Shown: positions 14,931 to 23,571 of the stretch, piece after piece | How positions within the stretch are numbered: the stretch's first letter is position 1 | Layout: the number at the start of each line of letters is the position of its first letter | Assembly: GCA_029977205.1 (NCBI GenBank) | Contig: JAPOLI010000016.1 | Span: 1 to 32,612 of the forward strand | Length of the DNA: 32,612 nucleotides | Direction: 5' to 3' | Source of the DNA: a bacterium | Lineage (GTDB): Bacteria; Actinomycetota; Thermoleophilia; Miltoncostaeales; Miltoncostaeaceae | The notes under the pieces: generated by a model | The model's database searches: none | Told to the model about the DNA's origin: nothing | What the model saw: only the letters and a program-made list of their open reading frames with translations | Program-made: the position numbers and the translations under genes

Positions 14931-16295
14931 CTAGACGCCGGTCACGGCCGTGACGCGCCCATCGTCGATGGCCTGTGCCAGCGCCGCGTGGTCGTCCGCG
15001 GTCTGGGTGGAGTAGTCGCGGGCGAAGTCCGCCATGGCGTCGTCGAACTGCTCTCCGCTTCCCAGGTACCCGGCAAGGACGCACGTATCACCGGACCGCG
15101 CGTGCGCACGGGCGAGGGTGCCACCGCACAGGGAGGCGTAGCCGGCCAGCATGTCCGGGGGCATGCCGGCCACGTCGACCGATCCCTTCATGTCGCGAAG
15201 CTGGCGCACGTAGAACTGCCGACGGCTGACGCCGGTGTACCAGCCAAGGAAGATGTCGCTTGCCGCCTGCATCAGGCGCTGTCCCTGCACCACGCGCTCG
15301 CCATGGTGCCGGTAGGGGCTGGCGCCGGCGTAGGGAGCCAGCACCGACGCGCGCGCCTCCTTCATCTGCAGGAACAGGGGGTCGTCGGCGTCGCGACCCA
15401 GAAGGAGGGCGATGCGGGCGTCCAGGCCTACCGAGCCCACGCCCACCACCTTCCGCGCCGTATCGGCGAACGTATAGCGATCAAATATGCGCTTGTGGTC
15501 ATCCGAGAGGGTGGCGCGGTAGCGCGCGGTGACGGTCGCGACGATCTCCGGCGCATCGTGCACGTCGGCCACGTGTTCCACGAGCGGAGGCTGGTCGATG
15601 ATGCGCACGCGCCCGTCTGCGGTGGTCATCCCGAGCTTGCCGAGCGCCTGGAGGTTGCCGCGCTTCTGGGCCTTCCGGACGCCCTTCGCGAACGCCTTGC
15701 GCCGGGAGGGGTTCGCGACGAGCGCCTCGATCGCATGGACGTCAACGCGCGCGTACCAGACCTCCAGATCGGTCATCCCGGACAGCGATTGCATGTGCTC
15801 GCGGTAGGCCCGCATCGATGCGAGCACCGCGGTGCGTGCCTGCGCGGCCGTGAACCCGTTGTCGAGCGCGGCCACGTGAATGCTCGCCGCAAGGCGCTTG
15901 GTGTCCCACTCGAACGGTGCCTCGAGCGTCTCGTCGAAGTCGTTGACGTCGAACACAAGATTGCGTTCGGGGGTGCCGTACGCGCCGAAGTTGAGCAGGT
16001 GGCAGTCCCCGCAGCACTGCACCCGGATACCCGTGGTGGGCTGCGCGGCGATGTCGCGCGCCATCACGGCGGCCGACCCACGCAGGAAGGTGAACGGCGA
16101 CACGGCCATGCGCCCGTACCGGATGGGTACGAGTTCGGGGATGCGCACGCGGTCCTGGTGCGAGAGCACGGTGAGGGGGTTGAACCGCCGGGCCGGGGCC
16201 GTGAATCCCGCAAGCGATGACCGCGGCACGACCTTGCGGAGGGCACGCCCGGCCGCTCGTCGTTCCTCGGGCGTCGCAGCACCGTCGTGGCTCAT
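14931..16295 (-). CDS. DUF2252 family protein
   Basis: The product has 454 residues, typical for DUF2252, a family with distant protein-kinase/aminoglycoside-phosphotransferase-like features whose function is unknown. Characteristic stretches are LVPIRYGRMAVSPFTFLRG, QCCGDCHLLNFGAYGTPERN, VFDVNDFDETLEAPFEWD (kinase-like acidic metal site) and RKVVGVGSVG. The terminal region has LARAHARSGD followed by GYLGSGEQFDDAMADFA, also common in the family. The protein appears cytosolic. It is separated from the upstream isocitrate lyase gene by a strong hairpin and is followed closely by nth. Confidence 0.92.
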   Translation of the reverse strand: MSHDGAATPEERRAAGRALRKVVPRSSLAGFTAPARRFNPLTVLSHQDRVRIPELVPIRYGRMAVSPFTFLRGSAAVMARDIAAQPTTGIRVQCCGDCHLLNFGAYGTPERNLVFDVNDFDETLEAPFEWDTKRLAASIHVAALDNGFTAAQARTAVLASMRAYREHMQSLSGMTDLEVWYARVDVHAIEALVANPSRRKAFAKGVRKAQKRGNLQALGKLGMTTADGRVRIIDQPPLVEHVADVHDAPEIVATVTARYRATLSDDHKRIFDRYTFADTARKVVGVGSVGLDARIALLLGRDADDPLFLQMKEARASVLAPYAGASPYRHHGERVVQGQRLMQAASDIFLGWYTGVSRRQFYVRQLRDMKGSVDVAGMPPDMLAGYASLCGGTLARAHARSGDTCVLAGYLGSGEQFDDAMADFARDYSTQTADDHAALAQAIDDGRVTAVTGV

Positions 16296-16308
16296 GCCCG
16301 AAACGTAG

Positions 16309-16341
16309 CGGCCCCGCCCCGGATGGACCGGGGCGGGGCCG
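16309..16341 (-). terminator. Strong GC hairpin downstream of isocitrate lyase
   Basis: CGGCCCCGCCCCGG (16309-16322) and CCGGGGCGGGGCCG (16328-16341) form a perfect 14-bp stem with a 5-base loop. It lies 24 bases past the isocitrate lyase stop and upstream of the DUF2252 start at 16295, all on the minus strand. Only a short T-run follows, as is common for actinobacterial terminators. It may insulate or attenuate downstream transcription. Confidence 0.75.
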
Positions 16342-16365
16342 CAGGATGCTCCGATGCGCGGGGTG

Positions 16366-18630
16366 CTACTTGCTGCCGCCGCCCTCGATGAGGGCCTGGC
16401 GCCCGGCGGAGTCGGGTGCGACCCAGTCGGCCACCGTATCGGCGTTGATGTCGGCCACGATGATGTCGCCGACCTCGTCGTGGGCGTTGGTGAACAGGCC
16501 GCGGCGCACGAGGGCGTCGGCGGCGTTCTTGTTGTCCTCGGTGGGCGTGAGGTAGTGGATCGACTCCGCCTTGTACCGGTGGATGAGGAACAGGTGCAGC
16601 AGCGTCATCAGGCGCTTGCGTCGCAGGTTCAGGTCGAACGTGTTCTGGTCACGTACCGACAGGAACACACGCCCGGCGCGGTCCTCCATGACGTTGAAGA
16701 CGATGTTCGCGACCTTCTCGCCGTCCGCGTTCTTGATGGACAGCTCGAGGATCTGCGAGCCCGGCGAGTGGGGGCGCAGCGACACAGCGAGGTCGTCACT
16801 GATGCCGTTGTGCTCCTTCCACGGGCCGATCCACTCGGCCAGCACCTTCGGCGGAACCTCCGTCTGCACCAGGTGCTGGTGCTGCGTGCTGCCCGCGCCC
16901 ATGGCCTTGGTGGTGGCCGTCTGGCCGGTGATCGCGGCCAGGGCGGCGTCGCCGCGCGGGCCACCCACGAGGGTCTGCGGCGTGCGGTACGGCGACTCCA
17001 GCAGGCGGAACCGGCGCTGCAGGCGTGCCAGCGCAAGCATGCCGTCCTCCTTGAGGGAGTGCGAGAACTCCTCGGCGGCGAGGCCGTCGATCTGGTGCCC
17101 TCCGTAGGTGATGAAGTTGAAGACGAAGCCCATCTTCCCGATCTCCGCCGGGAAGGCGCGCATCTCGTCGTCGTTCATGCCGGTGGTGTCCCAGTTGAAT
17201 GACGGCGAGAGGTTGTACGCCAGCATCTGGTTGGGGTACACGGCGTGGATGGCGTCCGCGAACTCCTTGGCGTCCGCCAGGTCGGCCGTCTTGGTCTCCA
17301 TCCAGAGGATGTCGGCGTACGGCGCCACGGCCAGCGACTTGGCCACCGCGTACGGGATACCGCCGCGGATCTGAAAGTAGCCCTCGGGCGTCTTGGCGCG
17401 GTCGGCGCTCCAATCGACCTCGATGCCCATTTCCCGGGCCTTCTGGCGGATCTCGAACCAGCCGGCGCGGTGGGAGAAGTCGTTCCAGTCATCAACGCTC
17501 ATGCCGACGTCCACGCCCTCATCGGTGCGGAAGCGGATCGCGTCCGCCACGGCCTCGGCAAGGGTGGACAGCTTGGCGCCGGCCTCCCACTCGGCGAGGA
17601 ACGCATCGGCCGCTGAGTCGAGCGTGTTCTCGGGCAGGGCGTCCGGGTCGGCCAGGTGGGCCTTCGCGATGTCCGCCACCTTGGCGGCCACGCCCGATGC
17701 CTGCAGCCAGGCGTCGGCCTCGGCCTGCTCCTCGTCGGAGACCGCGTAGAGCAGGTGGCCGTTGAGCTCCTCGATGCCAGCGGCGTGGAGCTGCTTGATC
17801 ACCCCGAGGAATGCGGCGCGGTACGCCGGGACGGCGGTGCCATTGACGCCCAGGATGAAGGGCTGGTCGCGCTCGTCGCCGCAGCCATCCAGCAGGTTGG
17901 CCGCCTCGGCGTCGGTGCGGCACACGATGATGCCGGGCACGTCCATGATGTCGAGCTGGAAGCGGGCCGCCGAGGCCCGCTTGATCTGCTCGTCGCTCGG
18001 CACGAGCACCTTGCCGCCCTGGTGGCCGCACTTCTTGGCGCCGGGCTTCTGGTCCTCGATGTGGTAGCCGGGCACGCCGACCTCCACGAAGCGCCGCACC
18101 AGGTTGCGCACGTGGGCGTCGCCGCCGTGGCCGGTGTCGGCATCGGCGATGATGAATGGGCGGAAGTCCACCTCGGGGGTGGCCTCGCGCTCGGCCGCGC
18201 TCATGTGGGCGCGCATGTAGGTCTGGTTCTTGTCGGCGGTGAGCAGCGCGCGCACGATGGCGGCTGCCTCGTCCGGCACCTGCGAGAGGGGGTACGACGC
18301 GAGGTCGGGACCCGGGTCCTCATTGATGGATCCCTTGGCGCTGGTGGCCCAGCCACCCAGGTAGATGCCCTCGATGCCGGCGCGCTTCTGGGCGACCGCC
18401 TGCCCGGGCGAGTAGGGCCCGTAGGTGGTGATGGACTTTCCCTCGCTGAAGAGCTCGCGCAGGCGGGCATAGAAGCCCTCCGCGGCCTCGCGGGCCACGG
18501 TGTAGTCCTGGGCGATGGTGCCCTTCTGCTCGGCGACCATGCGCGCGGAGTAGATGCGGTTGATTTCCGCGAAGCGCGGCGACTGCATGTACTCCCTGGT
18601 CTTCTGGACCTCGGCGTCGAATGCCGACAT
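16366..18630 (-). CDS. aceA: Isocitrate lyase, long (Icl2/AceA-type) form
   Basis: The product has 754 residues, far longer than the ~430-residue short enzyme but matching the long isocitrate lyase known from mycobacteria and other actinomycetes. It should split isocitrate into glyoxylate and succinate, the first glyoxylate-shunt step for growth on acetate or fatty acids; related reactions such as methylisocitrate cleavage are possible. The active-site signature is KKCGHQGGK with catalytic Cys201. [14 protein letters not shown] (88-101) and DADTGHGG (163-170) line the substrate and metal site. The extra C-terminal region starts around residue 600. AAGGGAAGG lies just upstream of the ATG. Malate synthase is not in the window. 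A 14-bp hairpin follows the gene. Confidence 0.95.
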   Translation of the reverse strand: MSAFDAEVQKTREYMQSPRFAEINRIYSARMVAEQKGTIAQDYTVAREAAEGFYARLRELFSEGKSITTYGPYSPGQAVAQKRAGIEGIYLGGWATSAKGSINEDPGPDLASYPLSQVPDEAAAIVRALLTADKNQTYMRAHMSAAEREATPEVDFRPFIIADADTGHGGDAHVRNLVRRFVEVGVPGYHIEDQKPGAKKCGHQGGKVLVPSDEQIKRASAARFQLDIMDVPGIIVCRTDAEAANLLDGCGDERDQPFILGVNGTAVPAYRAAFLGVIKQLHAAGIEELNGHLLYAVSDEEQAEADAWLQASGVAAKVADIAKAHLADPDALPENTLDSAADAFLAEWEAGAKLSTLAEAVADAIRFRTDEGVDVGMSVDDWNDFSHRAGWFEIRQKAREMGIEVDWSADRAKTPEGYFQIRGGIPYAVAKSLAVAPYADILWMETKTADLADAKEFADAIHAVYPNQMLAYNLSPSFNWDTTGMNDDEMRAFPAEIGKMGFVFNFITYGGHQIDGLAAEEFSHSLKEDGMLALARLQRRFRLLESPYRTPQTLVGGPRGDAALAAITGQTATTKAMGAGSTQHQHLVQTEVPPKVLAEWIGPWKEHNGISDDLAVSLRPHSPGSQILELSIKNADGEKVANIVFNVMEDRAGRVFLSVRDQNTFDLNLRRKRLMTLLHLFLIHRYKAESIHYLTPTEDNKNAADALVRRGLFTNAHDEVGDIIVADINADTVADWVAPDSAGRQALIEGGGSK

Positions 18631-18824
18631 GAACCTTCCCTTGTCTCGGACTGCTGGGGACCGGGCATTCTAAGCAGGGTCCGGACTCCAGAGGCCTCTC
18701 CGCACGCCGCATCTCCCGGGGCGCGCCGGGGAAAGGGTCTTATGTCCCGGCGCCCAACCGGTCGCGACCGTGCCCGTGCGTACGATCCCCGTGCTCCCCG
18801 AACGGCTCGACCGGAGGTCATCCC

Positions 18825-19241
18825 ATGCGCAGTTCCCTCATCGCCATCGCCACGGCAGGCGCCCTCGCGGTGGTCCCCGCCGCGGCCTTCGCCGGCGCGG
18901 CATCCATGCTCAACGTGCCTCCCAGCAAGCTGCTGCCGATGAAGATCGGCACACCCACGGCCACCCTCACGACCGGCGGCAGCGTGGTGCGGGTGAAGAT
19001 TCCGATTACCGCCACGGGCAACCAGGGCTTCAGCCGACCCGTGGAGGTGGAGGCATGCCTCGGGGCGGTGGGGTGCGAGGACGTCGCGGTCTCGATCAAG
19101 GGGAACGGCGCCAAGGTGGGCACCGTGAAGTTCGCCCTCAATGACACCGTGCAGGGGCCGGTGAAGGTATCGCTGCAGATCACCGCGCAGACGCAGGCGT
19201 TCCGGTCGGTGCTGAAGACCGTCACGGTCACTGCCAGATAG
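18825..19241 (+). CDS. Small secreted protein, 138 aa
   Basis: The product starts with a standard Sec signal peptide (MRSSLIAIATAGALAVVPAAAFAG) likely cleaved after AFA. The mature part is beta-rich, with alternating Val/Thr strands (GSVVRVKIPITATGNQGF and GPVKVSLQITAQTQAF) and two cysteines, CLGAVGCEDV, likely in a disulfide. It reads like an Ig-like or other beta-sandwich extracellular domain; no family is recognised. GGAGGT at 18813-18818 supports the ATG. The stop shares one base with the GTG start of the DUF5718 gene (TAGTG at 19239), so translation may be coupled even though the partner looks cytosolic. Confidence 0.75.
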   Translation: MRSSLIAIATAGALAVVPAAAFAGAASMLNVPPSKLLPMKIGTPTATLTTGGSVVRVKIPITATGNQGFSRPVEVEACLGAVGCEDVAVSIKGNGAKVGTVKFALNDTVQGPVKVSLQITAQTQAFRSVLKTVTVTAR

Positions 19242-20107
19242 TGATCGACCTCGCGCTCGGCGCGCTGCGGAACGCCGCGGGGCTCGGGGTGGCCGGCAAC
19301 TTCGCCGGTCACCTCGAGCAGGCGGGCGAGGCGGCCGACTTCGCCAACGTGGTGCCCACGGCGGCTGAGGCGCCGAAGGGGATGTTCCCCTGGTACGTGC
19401 CGGGGCGCGAGGGGCAGCTCGGGGTGTTCCCGGTTACCCACGACCGACTCGAGTTGCCCGACCAGCCCGGGGTGGACCTGCAGATCGAGCCCGAGGTGGG
19501 GCTCATCGCGCGCCTGGGCTACGACGACGCGGGTCGGGTGGTGTCCATCGCCCCCGAGGCCGTTGTGGCCTGGAACGACTGCAGCATTCGTCGCGAGGGT
19601 GCGCGCACGATCAGCGACAAGAAGAATTGGGGACCGGCCTCGAAGGGGGTCGCGCCCCGCGCGTTTCCCGTACGGGACATCGATCCGGCGGGCGGCCTCG
19701 CGGGGCTGCGCATCGCCTCATTCATGCGGCGCGGCGACGAGGTCCACGAATACGGCATCGACAGCCCCGCTGCCGGGTATTCCTACGCGGGTGCCACGCT
19801 TGTCGACTGGATGGTCGATCGCCTGCGCGATCAGACCGGCGGTGATGGGACGCCGCTCGAGCCGGTCGGCGACTACCTGGCGCAGGCGGGCTGCCCGGAG
19901 CAGGCGCTCATCGGTATCGGCGCCACGCGCTATACCCCCTTCGGCGAGAGCACCTACCTCATGGCGGGGGACGAGAGCATCGTGGTGGTGTACGACGAGG
20001 GGGCCTCACCTCCCGATCGCGTGCGCGACGCGGTGATGGCGGGGGAGGAGCAGTCACTTGAGCAGGCATCGGTGCTTGTGCAGCGCGTGATGATCGTTTC
20101 CCCCTGA
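19241..20107 (+). CDS. DUF5718 family protein, FAH-like features
   Basis: The 288-residue product agrees with the DUF5718 family over its length: GVAGNFAGHLEQAGEAADF near residue 15, APKGMFPWYVPG, LQIEPEVGLIARLGYDD, WNDCSIRREGARTISDKKNW, and GATRYTPFGESTYL near the end. The NDCSIR...SKG pattern resembles the NDVSARD...KGFD signature of the fumarylacetoacetate-hydrolase fold, so a metal-dependent hydrolase or isomerase with Glu ligands (IEPE) is plausible. No reaction is established. The protein is cytosolic. GTG at 19241 overlaps the previous stop by one base. Confidence 0.8.
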   Translation: MIDLALGALRNAAGLGVAGNFAGHLEQAGEAADFANVVPTAAEAPKGMFPWYVPGREGQLGVFPVTHDRLELPDQPGVDLQIEPEVGLIARLGYDDAGRVVSIAPEAVVAWNDCSIRREGARTISDKKNWGPASKGVAPRAFPVRDIDPAGGLAGLRIASFMRRGDEVHEYGIDSPAAGYSYAGATLVDWMVDRLRDQTGGDGTPLEPVGDYLAQAGCPEQALIGIGATRYTPFGESTYLMAGDESIVVVYDEGASPPDRVRDAVMAGEEQSLEQASVLVQRVMIVSP

Positions 20108-20274
20108 GGTTTCGCAGCAGCGGTCCTCTCCGGCGCTCGTGCGCCCCCCGACCGGTCGTCGGTCGTGCGGGCCCCGGGGCGCGCGCTGATGAGCGATGCG
20201 TACCTCGGCGACCCGCGTCACCAGGGGTCCGAGGCCGGGCCTACGCTTTGGTCACCCAAACATGGAGGTAGTTC

Positions 20275-21081
20275 ATGCCACGGCCACGCACTCTTGCTCT
20301 CGCCGCCGCGGGTCTCGTCGCGGCCGGCACTGCGGTGAGCCCGGCCCTTGCCGCGCCGACGTCGCAGAAGGCGTCCGCCGCCGAACGGGCTGCGATGGCG
20401 AAGGCCATCAGCACCTCGCCCGTCGCGGGTATCAACCAGCTGTCCCCGGCCAGCTACACCGTGCGATACGCGCGCGTGTACTCCGGATCGTCGTACTGGG
20501 GCATGGCGAGCATCGTGCCTCGATCTGACGACGTTCAGGGGGCGACCGTGGTGCTCGCGCGCCCGGCGGGTGGATCGGCGTGGACCGTGCTGGACGTCGG
20601 CACCTCCGATGTCGGCTGCAGGGTGGTGCCACGGGGGGTGGCGGTGGCGTTCAAGCTGGGCGGCGCGAACTGCGGGATCCGCAACGGGTACACGCCCGCC
20701 CCGCAGACCCTCAGCAACCCGACGCTCACCGGCTACCAGCTGACGATGCGGTTCTACAACTACCTGAACCCGCAGAACCAGGCGAAGCTCAGCAGGTTTC
20801 TCGCGGGCGCGTTCGTCATCCAGCGGGCCAACAACACGGTGGCGAACCGCACCCAGTACCTCGCGAACCACCCGACCTTCACCGACGGGGTGATCCGGGT
20901 GGATACCGCCAACTACGCGAGCGGCCTGCTGACGGTGGGTGGCATCAACTGGCAGACCACGGTGCCCAACACGTACATCCCGGTGCTCTTCACCTACGCA
21001 TGGGTGAATGGCCAGTGGCAGATGGTGTCGTTCGCCAAGTTCGCGGCGTCGGCCACGCTGCCGCCGCCTCCGACCCCGTAG
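20275..21081 (+). CDS. Secreted protein of unknown function, 268 aa
   Basis: A Sec signal peptide (RTLALAAAGLVAAGTAVSP) ends in ALAAPTS, with likely cleavage after ALA. The mature protein is rich in Tyr, Asn and Thr, with aromatic strands such as YTVRYARVYSGSSYWGMASI, and has Cys residues in VGCRVVP and ANCGIRNG that probably form a disulfide. I do not recognise a family. The N-terminal half contains a catalytic-neutral beta segment, and the second half (YQLTMRFYNYLNPQNQAKL) is helical then beta. GGAGGT just before the ATG supports the start. The branched inverted-repeat element begins six bases past the stop. Confidence 0.72.
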   Translation: MPRPRTLALAAAGLVAAGTAVSPALAAPTSQKASAAERAAMAKAISTSPVAGINQLSPASYTVRYARVYSGSSYWGMASIVPRSDDVQGATVVLARPAGGSAWTVLDVGTSDVGCRVVPRGVAVAFKLGGANCGIRNGYTPAPQTLSNPTLTGYQLTMRFYNYLNPQNQAKLSRFLAGAFVIQRANNTVANRTQYLANHPTFTDGVIRVDTANYASGLLTVGGINWQTTVPNTYIPVLFTYAWVNGQWQMVSFAKFAASATLPPPPTP

Positions 21082-21086
21082 AGCAC

Positions 21087-21210
21087 TGCGGCGTGCCACG
21101 GAGGGTGGCGCGCCCGGTGTCCTGAGGCCGGGCGCCGCGCCACCGGACCCCGTGCAGGCGGCTCAGCCGTCGTGGACGGGGTCCGGTAGGCACCCCTCCG
21201 TGGCACCGCA
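21087..21210. repeat. Nested inverted-repeat element, predicted three-stem branched RNA
   Basis: An outer stem pairs TGCCACGGAGGG (21094-21105) with CCCTCCGTGGCA (21194-21205), extended by TGCGG (21087-21091) with CCGCA (21206-21210) across a 2-base bulge. Inside are two hairpins. GGTGGCGCG plus CCCGG (21104-21117) pairs with 21128-21144 with a 3-base bulge. ACCGGACCCCGT (21142-21153) pairs with ACGGGGTCCGGT (21176-21187) and encloses a small CGGC/GCCG hairpin. It could be a processed transcript end, a small structured RNA or a mobile palindromic repeat. No T-tract follows. Confidence 0.65.
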
Positions 21211-21475
21211 GGTGCCCGGCGCGAGTGGGGCCGCGCCCGGCGCGGCGTATGACCGCATGGAATGAGTGCTGCGGCGGCCGCAGGGCCGCACACCCACCTC
21301 ACGGGCCCGCTATCGCACGGCATGCTGAATCCAGGGCCAGCGGCGCTCCCTCGAGGTAGGGCGCACGCGTGGCCGCACGAGTTCCGGGGGCTGCGCTGCA
21401 CGCCCGACGAGTCGGCGAGGCGGCGCCTCTGCGTCACGGCCGTCATCGCCTGACCTCATCAGGTACGCTCCTCTC
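21211..21475. other. Intergenic stretch without a supported gene
   Basis: With the preceding element this completes a 394-base gap between two plus-strand genes. I see short GC-rich self-complementary patches, for example around 21267-21292, but no open frame with convincing coding character and no recognisable RNA. The promoter of the DUF4239-like gene presumably lies near its right end. Confidence 0.5.
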
Positions 21476-22306
21476 GTGCCCCCCCTCCTCGCCGTCGGCG
21501 TGATCGTCGCCTCCACCGCCGTGATGGTTGCCATCATGCTGTGGCTGCGCATGCACGCGCCGCCCGGGGGCCGGTTTTCCGACTCCGATCGCGCTTCCGG
21601 CATCTTCGGCTTCCTCGGCGCGGGCTTCGTGATCCTGCTCGGGTTCGTCATCTTCTTGAGCTTCGGCACCTACGAATCGGCGGCCAACCGGGCCGACGAG
21701 GAGGCGGCCGCCGTGGTGGCGCAATTCCGTTCGGCGGCTGACTTCGGTGGCGACCGTGCCGATGCCGCCCAGGGCGGGCTCCTCTGCTACGCGAAGTCGG
21801 TCATCTCGCAGGAGTGGCCCGCCTTGAGCAACGGCGAGCGCAGCCCGGTCACCGAGGACTGGACCGTGTGGCTCGATGACGTCGGCGTGGAGGAGCAGCA
21901 GGCCACGAGCCCCGGCGCCGAGCCCGTGAAGGCCTGGTGGGCCAGCACCAACGAACGCAACCTCGGCCGGTCGGGCCGCGTCCTGGTGGCCGAGGGGCAG
22001 ATCCCCACCCTACTGTGGGCGCTTCTGGTGATCGGTGCGATCCTCGTGGTGGGCTGGGTCCTGCTCTACGCGGACCCCAAAGAGGGGTGGCTCGCCCAGG
22101 CATCGATGATGGGCGGGGTCACCGTGCTCGTCGTGGCGGCCCTCCTCGCTGTGCAGGTGCTCGCAGTGCCCTTCTCGGGCCAGAGCGGCAGCATCGATAC
22201 GAGCAGCATGGACTACGCGCTGGTGCAGATGGACCAGTTCGCGAAGGCCGAGGGCGTCCCGGTGAAGCCGCCGTGCGATGCCGCTGGGGTGCCCCTCAAG
22301 GACTAG
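21476..22306 (+). CDS. DUF4239-like (bestrophin-like) membrane protein
   Basis: The 276-residue product has two N-terminal helices (LLAVGVIVASTAVMVAIML and GFLGAGFVILLGFVIFLSF). A soluble segment starts TYESAANRADEEAAAVVAQF, and two C-terminal helices follow (LLWALLVIGAILVVGWVLL and VTVLVVAALLAVQVLAVPF). That plan, and the Y-x-x-A-x-x-x-x-x-x-E-A-x-A pattern after helix 2, fit DUF4239, sometimes called bestrophin-like; transport function is not shown. GTG at 21476 starts the frame without a strong ribosome site. The CAU tRNA on the opposite strand follows 15 bases later. Confidence 0.8.
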   Translation: MPPLLAVGVIVASTAVMVAIMLWLRMHAPPGGRFSDSDRASGIFGFLGAGFVILLGFVIFLSFGTYESAANRADEEAAAVVAQFRSAADFGGDRADAAQGGLLCYAKSVISQEWPALSNGERSPVTEDWTVWLDDVGVEEQQATSPGAEPVKAWWASTNERNLGRSGRVLVAEGQIPTLLWALLVIGAILVVGWVLLYADPKEGWLAQASMMGGVTVLVVAALLAVQVLAVPFSGQSGSIDTSSMDYALVQMDQFAKAEGVPVKPPCDAAGVPLKD

Positions 22307-22321
22307 CGGTGCCGGTCCGAA

Positions 22322-22395
22322 TGGGCGCGGCAGGACTCGAACCTGCGACCCAGGGATTATGAGTCCCCTGCTCTGACCAACTGAGCTACGCGCCC
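22322..22395 (-). tRNA. tRNA with CAU anticodon (Met, or Ile2)
   Basis: Read on the minus strand, the acceptor 5' arm GGGCGCG pairs with CGCGCCC. The D-arm is GCTC...GAGC, the anticodon loop is CTCATAA (CAU) on the stem GGGGA/TCCCT, and the T-arm is GCAGG-TTCGAAT-CCTGC. The discriminator is A, and no CCA is encoded. CAU can be elongator Met or the lysidine-modified Ile2 type. The absence of initiator features (three GC pairs in the anticodon stem flanked by C1-A72) argues against fMet. Confidence 0.93.
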
Positions 22396-22469
22396 GCACC
22401 GGCATTGTGGCAGCGGGCCCCGGCACCCGCGAGCGTTCATGCTCGGCACCCGTCTGGCAATCTCTGCGC

Positions 22470-23480
22470 ATGAGGCCCGTTCTCATAGCCACGGCGGTCG
22501 GCGCCATTGCCGTCGCGGCGCCTGCGGCAGCCGCCGGTGCGCCGCCGGGGGCCATCACCATCTGCCATGGGGTCGGCGGCGCGTCCCTCGTGCCGCTCTC
22601 GATTGCTCCCCAGTCGGTGATAAATGGTCATGCCGGCCGGCACCCCCGGGACATCATCCCGCCCTTCGACTACGGGCAGGACGGGTCATTCCCCGGGCAG
22701 AACTGGAACCAGACCGGGATCCTGACCTGGCTGAACGCGTGCAGGTCATGGACCCCGCCCGAGCCCCCCGAGCCCCCGGTGCCACCCCCGCCGCGACCGG
22801 TCCCGCCGCCCGTGCCGCCGCCGGTGGCACCGGTGATCAACATCGCGCCCGTGACCTTCTGCCTGGCCAGGGACACGGGGTATGTGGTGAGGACCGAGAA
22901 GCCGCTCACTGTCGCCCGGTTGATCATCGCCAACCCGACGAGCATCGTTCCGCCATTCTCGTTCACGGTGAATGACCGGGCGTATGCCTACCCCGGCTAC
23001 AACTGGGGCGTCCAGGGGCAGGCCGTCTGGGATAACGGCTGCGTTGTGCCCACCGCACCCCCGCTCGTGACTCCCGGTGGGGGCGCGGTGGCGCCAGACC
23101 CCGATGCTTCGGCCCGCGTCGCCGTGGTGATCACGCCGTCCACGTACAGGCCCAGGCCCGGTGCCGTGGTGCGCTTCACGGTGCGGGGAAGCGCCGGGGG
23201 GTCAGAGGAGGCCATCGATCCGCGGATGTGCGCGCGCGTGCCGCGCATGATGCGGGTGGTCCGCACGGTGAACGGCGTGCAGCGCGCGCAGACGGTGTGC
23301 TGGCTGTCAGGGCTCACGGGTCAGGGCGTGAGCACGCGGTACTTCACCGCGCGCGTGGATCCGCGGGCCGCGGGCATTCTCATCAACGCCCGGGCCGCCA
23401 TCGACGCGAGCAACACCCGCCCCGCGCGATCGCTGACCACGCTCTACCCGACGGCCGGGTCTCCGCCCGTCACCGGGTAG
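22470..23480 (+). CDS. Secreted protein with two DIIPPF-type domains and Pro-rich linker
   Basis: The product has 336 residues. A Sec signal peptide (MRPVLIATAVGAIAVAAPAA) leads to domain 1 (ITICHGVGGASL, then DIIPPFDYGQDGSFPGQNWN and a final Cys). A Pro-rich linker of about 30 residues (PPEPPEPPVPPPPRPVPP) separates it from domain 2 (VTFCLARDTGYV, then SIVPPFSFTVNDRAYAYPGY and a final Cys). The two domains are diverged copies of a module common in actinobacterial secreted proteins with the ICHATG/DIIPPF signature; its function is unknown to me. A beta-sandwich-like C-terminal region follows with two further cysteines. ATG at 22470 is chosen at the signal peptide. Confidence 0.75.
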   Translation: MRPVLIATAVGAIAVAAPAAAAGAPPGAITICHGVGGASLVPLSIAPQSVINGHAGRHPRDIIPPFDYGQDGSFPGQNWNQTGILTWLNACRSWTPPEPPEPPVPPPPRPVPPPVPPPVAPVINIAPVTFCLARDTGYVVRTEKPLTVARLIIANPTSIVPPFSFTVNDRAYAYPGYNWGVQGQAVWDNGCVVPTAPPLVTPGGGAVAPDPDASARVAVVITPSTYRPRPGAVVRFTVRGSAGGSEEAIDPRMCARVPRMMRVVRTVNGVQRAQTVCWLSGLTGQGVSTRYFTARVDPRAAGILINARAAIDASNTRPARSLTTLYPTAGSPPVTG

Positions 23481-23482
23481 GC

Positions 23483-23508
23483 GCGCCAGTCCCGGCGTCG
23501 GCTGGCGC
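23483..23508 (+). terminator. Stem-loop after the secreted-protein gene
   Basis: GCGCCAG (23483-23489) and CTGGCGC (23502-23508) form a perfect 7-bp stem with a 12-base loop three bases past the stop at 23480. There is no T-tract. The position fits a terminator or mRNA 3' end. Confidence 0.45.
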
Positions 23509-23571
23509 CTCGACGCGGGGCCGCTACTGCACGCCCCCCTGAGGCACCGCTGGCCGGATAGGTTTCCGCCC

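Noticed and set aside
14898-16220. A 440-codon plus-strand open frame
   Set aside because: It is antisense to the clear DUF2252 gene and has no domain signature.
18661-18700. TAGAAT on the minus strand (18672-18667) as a -10 box for isocitrate lyase
   Set aside because: No -35 element lies at suitable spacing, so a promoter call is not supported.
21262-21453. A 63-codon plus-strand frame in the intergenic gap
   Set aside because: There is no ribosome site, the composition is random-looking, and no motif is visible.
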